A DNA stretch of 64,000 nucleotides from Flavobacteriales bacterium (GTDB taxonomy: Bacteria > Bacteroidota > Bacteroidia > Flavobacteriales_F > PHOS-HE28): assembly GCA_016710015.1 (NCBI GenBank), contig JADJLR010000009.1, positions 124,001 to 188,000 of the forward strand. The letters are read 5' to 3'. Shown piece after piece: positions 60,589 to 64,000 of this stretch. The notes beneath the pieces were generated by a model. It was not told the DNA's origin, made no database searches, and saw nothing but the letters and a program-made list of their open reading frames with translations. The position numbers and the translations under genes were made by a program. The stretch's first letter is position 1, and each line of letters begins with the position of its first letter.

Positions 60589-61401
60589 GTGGCTGAGTAT
60601 GAACCGATGCGCGACGAGATCTCCTTGCTCCCGAAGCTTCCAGTTCTGACCACCCGAATAACCGTCGGGACCTTCGCAGAGCACGTTGAAGTGATCATGG
60701 CCCATGGAAAGGCTAGGGATTCCGCCTATGTATGCTGCGTAAATGCGCACATGACCGTGGAAGCACGGGATCCTGCATTCGCCAAGGTGGTGGACGAGGC
60801 GGATCTTGCCACGGCAGATGGCATGCCCGTACTGCGTGCCATGCAGCTCTTCCACCGGGTGGCACAAGAGCGCGTGGCGGGCAACGACCTGCTACCGGCC
60901 ATCTTTGCACAAGCGGCCGAAGAAGGAGTGTCGATCTACCTCTACGGCTCGTCCGTGGAGGTTCAGGAACGCATTGCGGCTAGAGCCGCCAAGGAGTTGC
61001 CAGAGCTGCGGATCGCGGGAACGTGGTCTCCACCCTTCGTCCCCTTGGAGCAGATGGACTTTTCTCGTGATGCTGAACGCATCAACACCTCCGGTGCCGG
61101 GATCGTGATGGTGGCACTTGGCTGCCCCAAGCAAGAAAAGTGGATGGCGGCCATGAAAGGAAGGGTGAATGGGGTGATGCTCGGTGTCGGGGGGGCATTT
61201 CTCCTTTATGCGGGCATCGACCAACGTGCGCCGAAGTGGATGCGTGACCTATCCTTGGAGTGGGTGTATCGGCTCTGGCTAGAACCAAGACGATTGTGGC
61301 GGCGATATGCGGTGACCAATAGCTTATTCATCGTCCTATTCTTCAAAGCGTGGATCCGTAGGATGTTCAAAAGAAATACAGGTCGTGGACTCGTTGGATA
61401 G
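60589..61401 (+). CDS. WecG/TagA/CpsF-family glycosyltransferase
   Basis: 270 residues (GTG 60589, or ATG 60607). Family blocks are present: YVCCVNAHMTVEARDPAFAK, VDEADLATADGMPVLRAM, NDLLPAIFAQAAEEGVSIYL and VMVALGCPKQEKWM. The membrane-associating tail APKWMRDLSLEWVYRLWLEP is also typical. These enzymes transfer N-acetylmannosamine(-uronic acid) or related sugars to a polyprenyl-linked primer. The partial wecB at the window end could supply UDP-ManNAc, which fits. Confidence 0.93.
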   Translation: MAEYEPMRDEISLLPKLPVLTTRITVGTFAEHVEVIMAHGKARDSAYVCCVNAHMTVEARDPAFAKVVDEADLATADGMPVLRAMQLFHRVAQERVAGNDLLPAIFAQAAEEGVSIYLYGSSVEVQERIAARAAKELPELRIAGTWSPPFVPLEQMDFSRDAERINTSGAGIVMVALGCPKQEKWMAAMKGRVNGVMLGVGGAFLLYAGIDQRAPKWMRDLSLEWVYRLWLEPRRLWRRYAVTNSLFIVLFFKAWIRRMFKRNTGRGLVG

Positions 61402-61434
61402 GACATTGGATCAAGGGCAAGCAAAGAGTTACTG

Positions 61435-61509
61435 TCGACGAACTATTTGATTGTATCGACGAACTTGACTTTTGCTCGACGAACGACTTACATTTGGTCC
61501 TCGACGATA
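61435..61509 (+). repeat. Direct-repeat array TCGACGAAC upstream of the initiating transferase
   Basis: TCGACGAAC occurs exactly at 61435, 61456 and 61476, and as TCGACGATA at 61501. Spacing is 21, 20 and 25 bases, close to two helical turns. The repeats surround the promoter elements TTG (61465-61467) and TACATTTG (61489-61496), so they look like operator sites. Confidence 0.75.
61465..61496 (+). promoter_or_regulatory. Promoter of the WbaP-type gene
   Basis: TTG at 61465-61467 and TACATTTG at 61489-61496, 21 bases apart, fit the Bacteroidota consensus. Initiation near 61503 gives a ~31-base leader to the ATG at 61534. Confidence 0.65.
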
Positions 61510-61533
61510 AACACACCTCTGGTACACGATCGC

Positions 61534-62667
61534 ATGGAGAAGACACTAGACCCGAATGAGCGTTTGATCGTACCCGGTGCCGAACTGAGCGCCGAACTCT
61601 CTACCTTGCTGCGCTCTGGACGAACTTCGCTTCAACACGTGCAAACCGGGATCACCAAAGTCTTGACCTTCGAACCGTTGACCACGGTGAAGGACCTCAT
61701 CATCGTAGGGGAGGGTCCAGCAGCGGAAGAGATCTTCCAGTACTGCGAGGACCAGACCGTGCGAGGGTATCGCTTCTGCGGCATCTTCAACGATGAGCCA
61801 ATAGAAGGCTTGCTTGGCAAGCAGCGTTTTGGCGATGTGGAAGCGGCCAAGGCATTCGCCATTCAGAATCGGATCGACATCCTGTACTGTGCGCTACCCG
61901 GTACGCGGAGGGCGGAGATCACGGACCTGATGGAGTTCTGTGAGCGCAATACCATTCGGTTCCGCGTCATTCCAAGTGCAGAGAGCTTCATTCCGGTCGT
62001 CAAAACCTCCGACCTCGAGTTCCATGGTGCTGTCCCGGTCAGCAAGATCCGGAAAGAGCCATTGGACAGTGCCTTCGCACGCGGTGTAAAGCGGGCCTTC
62101 GATATCGCGTTTTCCTTGGGTGTCATCCTGTTCATCTTCACCTGGTTGTTTCCCATCCTCGCCATGCTGGTGAAACTGAGTGGCAGGGGGCCTGTGTTCT
62201 TCAAGCAGATCCGCTTGGGCAAGGACAATGAGGAATTCGTGTGCTGGAAGTTCCGGAGCATGCGCATGAACGTGGAAGCGGACTCCAAGCAGGCCACCAA
62301 GAACGATCCCCGGGTCACGGCCGTGGGGCGTTTCCTGCGCAAGAGCAACTTGGACGAAATGCCGCAGTTCATCAATGTCCTGTTCGGGCACATGAGCATC
62401 GTAGGTCCACGTCCGCACCCCTTGCGCCTCAATGACCAGTACCGCGACATCATCGACAAGTACATGGTAAGGCACTTCGTTCGTCCGGGCATCACAGGTT
62501 GGGCACAGGTGAGCGGGTTCCGGGGCGAGACCCGCACCCCGGAGTTGATGGAACGCCGCGTGGAACTGGATGTGTGGTACTTGGAGAACTGGTCGTTCTG
62601 GTTGGATCTGCGTATCGTGGTGAAGACCGTGACGAACATGTTGAGCAAGGACGCGAACGCTTACTAG
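61534..62667 (+). CDS. WbaP/WcaJ-type undecaprenyl-phosphate sugar-phosphate transferase (lacks N-terminal TM block)
   Basis: Starts polymer synthesis by moving a sugar phosphate to undecaprenyl phosphate. 377 residues from the ATG at 61534; the longer frame to 61447 would translate the promoter repeats. A Rossmann-like domain (VKDLIIVGEGPAAEEIFQY, YRFCGIFNDEPIEGLLGKQR, RIDILYCALPG) precedes the catalytic PGT domain with its hairpin helix AFDIAFSLGVILFIFTWLFP and the motifs KFRSMRMN, LRKSNLDEMPQFINVL, MSIVGPRPH and GITGWAQVSGFRG. Full-length relatives carry four or five N-terminal membrane helices, absent here. It has its own promoter with phased repeats, so initiation may be controlled apart from wza. 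Confidence 0.92.
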   Translation: MEKTLDPNERLIVPGAELSAELSTLLRSGRTSLQHVQTGITKVLTFEPLTTVKDLIIVGEGPAAEEIFQYCEDQTVRGYRFCGIFNDEPIEGLLGKQRFGDVEAAKAFAIQNRIDILYCALPGTRRAEITDLMEFCERNTIRFRVIPSAESFIPVVKTSDLEFHGAVPVSKIRKEPLDSAFARGVKRAFDIAFSLGVILFIFTWLFPILAMLVKLSGRGPVFFKQIRLGKDNEEFVCWKFRSMRMNVEADSKQATKNDPRVTAVGRFLRKSNLDEMPQFINVLFGHMSIVGPRPHPLRLNDQYRDIIDKYMVRHFVRPGITGWAQVSGFRGETRTPELMERRVELDVWYLENWSFWLDLRIVVKTVTNMLSKDANAY

Positions 62668-62745
62668 TCCATCCGCTCCACTGCTCCGGTGTTCGGCGCT
62701 GCCCCCTTTTCTTATTCACGAGGCAGGGTTGAAGGAATAACCTGC

Positions 62746-62753
62746 TATATTTG
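62746..62753 (+). promoter_or_regulatory. rpsT promoter -7 element
   Basis: TATATTTG matches TAnnTTTG exactly. Initiation near 62760 gives a ~22-base leader before the rpsT ATG. No good -33 element at the usual distance. Confidence 0.55.
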
Positions 62754-62781
62754 CGCTCCCTTTCCGAAAAGGTATCCCACA

Positions 62782-63036
62782 ATGGCCAATCACAAGTCAT
62801 CCCTGAAGCGCATTCGCCAGACCGAGACGCGCAACGAACGCAACCGTTACCAGAGCAAGACCGCACGGAATGCTGTGCGCAAGCTGCGTACCGTGGCCGA
62901 CAAGACGGAAGCCGAGAAGTTGCTCCCGGAGGTCACCTCGATGCTGGATAAATTGGCCAAGAAGAACTTGATCCACAAGAACAAGGCGGCCAACTTGAAA
63001 TCTTCGGTGAAGCGCCACGTGAACACGCTGAAATAA
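62782..63036 (+). CDS. rpsT: 30S ribosomal protein S20
   Basis: Primary 16S rRNA-binding protein of the small subunit; 84 residues, normal length, very basic. The ATG at 62782 begins MANHKSSLKRIRQTETRNER, the canonical start, and the end KAANLKSSVKRHVNTL is also standard. It has its own promoter and is followed by a T-tailed hairpin, so it is probably transcribed alone. Confidence 0.97.
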   Translation: MANHKSSLKRIRQTETRNERNRYQSKTARNAVRKLRTVADKTEAEKLLPEVTSMLDKLAKKNLIHKNKAANLKSSVKRHVNTLK

Positions 63037-63059
63037 GCGCTGATCGAAGTCTATCTTGG

Positions 63060-63092
63060 CAGGTCCTCCGAAATGGGGACCTGTCCTTTTTT
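63060..63092 (+). terminator. Intrinsic terminator between rpsT and radC
   Basis: CAGGTCC (63060-63066) and GGACCTG (63077-63083) form a 7-bp stem with a 10-base loop, followed by TCCTTTTTT. It lies 6 bases before the radC ATG, so radC must start from within this interval or rely on read-through. Confidence 0.75.
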
Positions 63093-63098
63093 CAGCCC

Positions 63099-63803
63099 AT
63101 GGGTAACGATACCAGATCCAAACTAAGTATACCGGAGTGGTCCAAGGAGGACCGACCCCGTGAGCGGATGCTAGCGCGGGGGGCCAAGGGCATGAGTGAT
63201 GTGGAACTGGTCGCGATCCTCATTCGCAGCGGCACCCCGAAGGAAAGCGCCTTGGATCTGGCCCGGGTCATTCTGCACAAGGCCGGCAACGACTTGCACA
63301 AATTGGCTGCTATGGGACATGCGGAACTCATGCGAATAAATGGTGTGGGTGAAGCCAAGGCCATGAGCATCATCGCCGCGCTGGAACTTGGCCAACGGCG
63401 GCGGGACCAGACCTTGGCGGATAGACCACTCATCACTGGAAGTCGAGCCGCCTTCGAATTGCTGCATCCGGTGGTGGCCGATCTGCCGCACGAGGAGTTT
63501 TGGTTGCTTCTCTTGGATCGCGGCAATCGGCTCCTGGAACGCTGCCGAGTGAGCCAAGGCGGCATGCACGGAACGGTTGCAGACCCGAAGCTCATATTCC
63601 GAGAAGCTCTGGACCGTCGGGCCAGTTCGGTGATCCTGTGCCACAACCATCCAAGCGGACAATTGAGGCCCAGTGCGGAGGATATCACCCTTACCCGGAA
63701 GTTGGTAGAAGGCGGTCGACTTTTGGATATCGTGGTCCAGGACCATCTGATCGTGACAGCCACGGACTACTACAGCTTCGCCGATAACGGACAGTTGAAT
63801 TGA
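63099..63803 (+). CDS. radC: RadC-family JAB1/MPN-domain protein
   Basis: 234 residues. An N-terminal helix-hairpin-helix domain (MGHAELMRINGVGEAKAMSI) precedes the MPN/JAB metal site: EEFWLLLLDRGNRLL, the glutamate in DPKLIFREAL, and CHNHPSGQLRPSAEDITLT supplying the His-x-His and Asp ligands. Historically linked to DNA repair, but the biochemical role is unsettled. The ATG at 63099 directly follows the rpsT terminator. Confidence 0.93.
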   Translation: MGNDTRSKLSIPEWSKEDRPRERMLARGAKGMSDVELVAILIRSGTPKESALDLARVILHKAGNDLHKLAAMGHAELMRINGVGEAKAMSIIAALELGQRRRDQTLADRPLITGSRAAFELLHPVVADLPHEEFWLLLLDRGNRLLERCRVSQGGMHGTVADPKLIFREALDRRASSVILCHNHPSGQLRPSAEDITLTRKLVEGGRLLDIVVQDHLIVTATDYYSFADNGQLN

Positions 63804-63805
63804 AG

Positions 63806-64000
63806 ATGGCCACACCCCTTCGCCTCCTCACCGTGATCGGTGCCCGGCCCCAGGTCATCAAAGCGGCAGCGCTTAGCCGAGCCATCCGCGAGCAGTTCGA
63901 TGGCCGGATCAAGGAGACCATTCTGCACACTGGCCAGCACTATGATGCCAACATGAGTGGTGTCTTCTTTGGCGAACTCGGCATACCGGAACCGGAGGTA
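63806..64000 (+). CDS. wecB: UDP-N-acetylglucosamine 2-epimerase (non-hydrolysing), 5' part only
   Basis: The first 65 codons are in the window and the frame is open to the edge. The translation LLTVIGARPQVIKAAALSRA and ILHTGQHYDANMSGVFFGEL is diagnostic for the WecB epimerase that converts UDP-GlcNAc to UDP-ManNAc. It lies 2 bases after radC and supplies a plausible donor for the WecG/TagA-type transferase encoded at 60589. Confidence 0.93.
   Translation, partial: MATPLRLLTVIGARPQVIKAAALSRAIREQFDGRIKETILHTGQHYDANMSGVFFGELGIPEPEV

Noticed and set aside
1..64000. CRISPR arrays, insertion sequences, prophage or integrase genes
   Set aside because: No repeat-spacer arrays, transposase, integrase or phage structural reading frames were recognised anywhere in the window.

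Overview
The window comes from a member of the Bacteroidota, most likely a Flavobacteriales-type lineage. The evidence is four proteins with type IX secretion system (T9SS) C-terminal sorting domains, a PorP/SprF barrel next to a giant SprB-repeat adhesin and an OmpA/PD40 lipoprotein, a GWxTD-domain protein, short (type 3) prolyl-tRNA synthetase, and repeated promoters of the Bacteroidota form TAnnTTTG. The DNA is moderately GC-rich and genes are tightly packed, often with ATGA or TGATG stop/start overlaps.

Layout. 1-2510: carA and eno. 2515-6861: a LtaS-like membrane sulfatase-fold protein and a T9SS-exported M1 peptidase, both on the minus strand. 6958-8496: a helical protein of unknown function. 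8502-22100 (minus): a surface-adhesion module made of a small secreted protein, a >3,400-residue SprB-repeat adhesin with a type B T9SS signal, a PorP/SprF barrel and an OmpA/PD40 lipoprotein. 22267-28489 (minus): a six-gene run ung, Omp85, L,D-transpeptidase, rmuC, GWxTD, rlmB. 28529-32813: a candidate small RNA, osmC, an outer-membrane protein, lipA, gap and an LpxH-like hydrolase. 32862-33366: a small cassette holding a four-helix-bundle gene between matching inverted GTCAG arrays. 33373-42333 (minus): a six-gene overlapping run lpxK, PNP, choice-of-anchor B protein, gatB, tlpA-like, M1 peptidase. 42346-44277: nif3-like and a zinc-ribbon coiled-coil gene. 44486-48517: FadL-like barrel, Tyr/Gly-rich lipoprotein and proS. 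48584-49403: unknown gene, tRNA-Glu and terminator. 49660-62667: a complete Wzx/Wzy exopolysaccharide locus (wza, wzc, wzx, glycosyltransferases, wzy, wecG-type transferase, WbaP-type initiating transferase) that also contains a T9SS beta-helix protein on the other strand. 62782-64000: rpsT, radC and the start of wecB.

Many otherwise well-conserved genes (adhesin, rlmB, GWxTD, rmuC, osmC, lipA, fadL, proS and even tRNA-Glu) are broken by one- or two-base indels, usually a lost base in a short homopolymer. The lesions cluster and the reading frames resume with full homology, so I read most of them as consensus errors in a long-read assembly rather than true pseudogenes.

The most interesting items are the inverted GTCAG-array cassette, a palindromic insertion inside GatB, an array of TCGACGAAC repeats phased with the promoter of the exopolysaccharide initiating transferase, a compact promoter-hairpin-terminator unit that may be a small RNA, and an Omp85 gene that has lost an internal segment but kept its terminal beta-signal.
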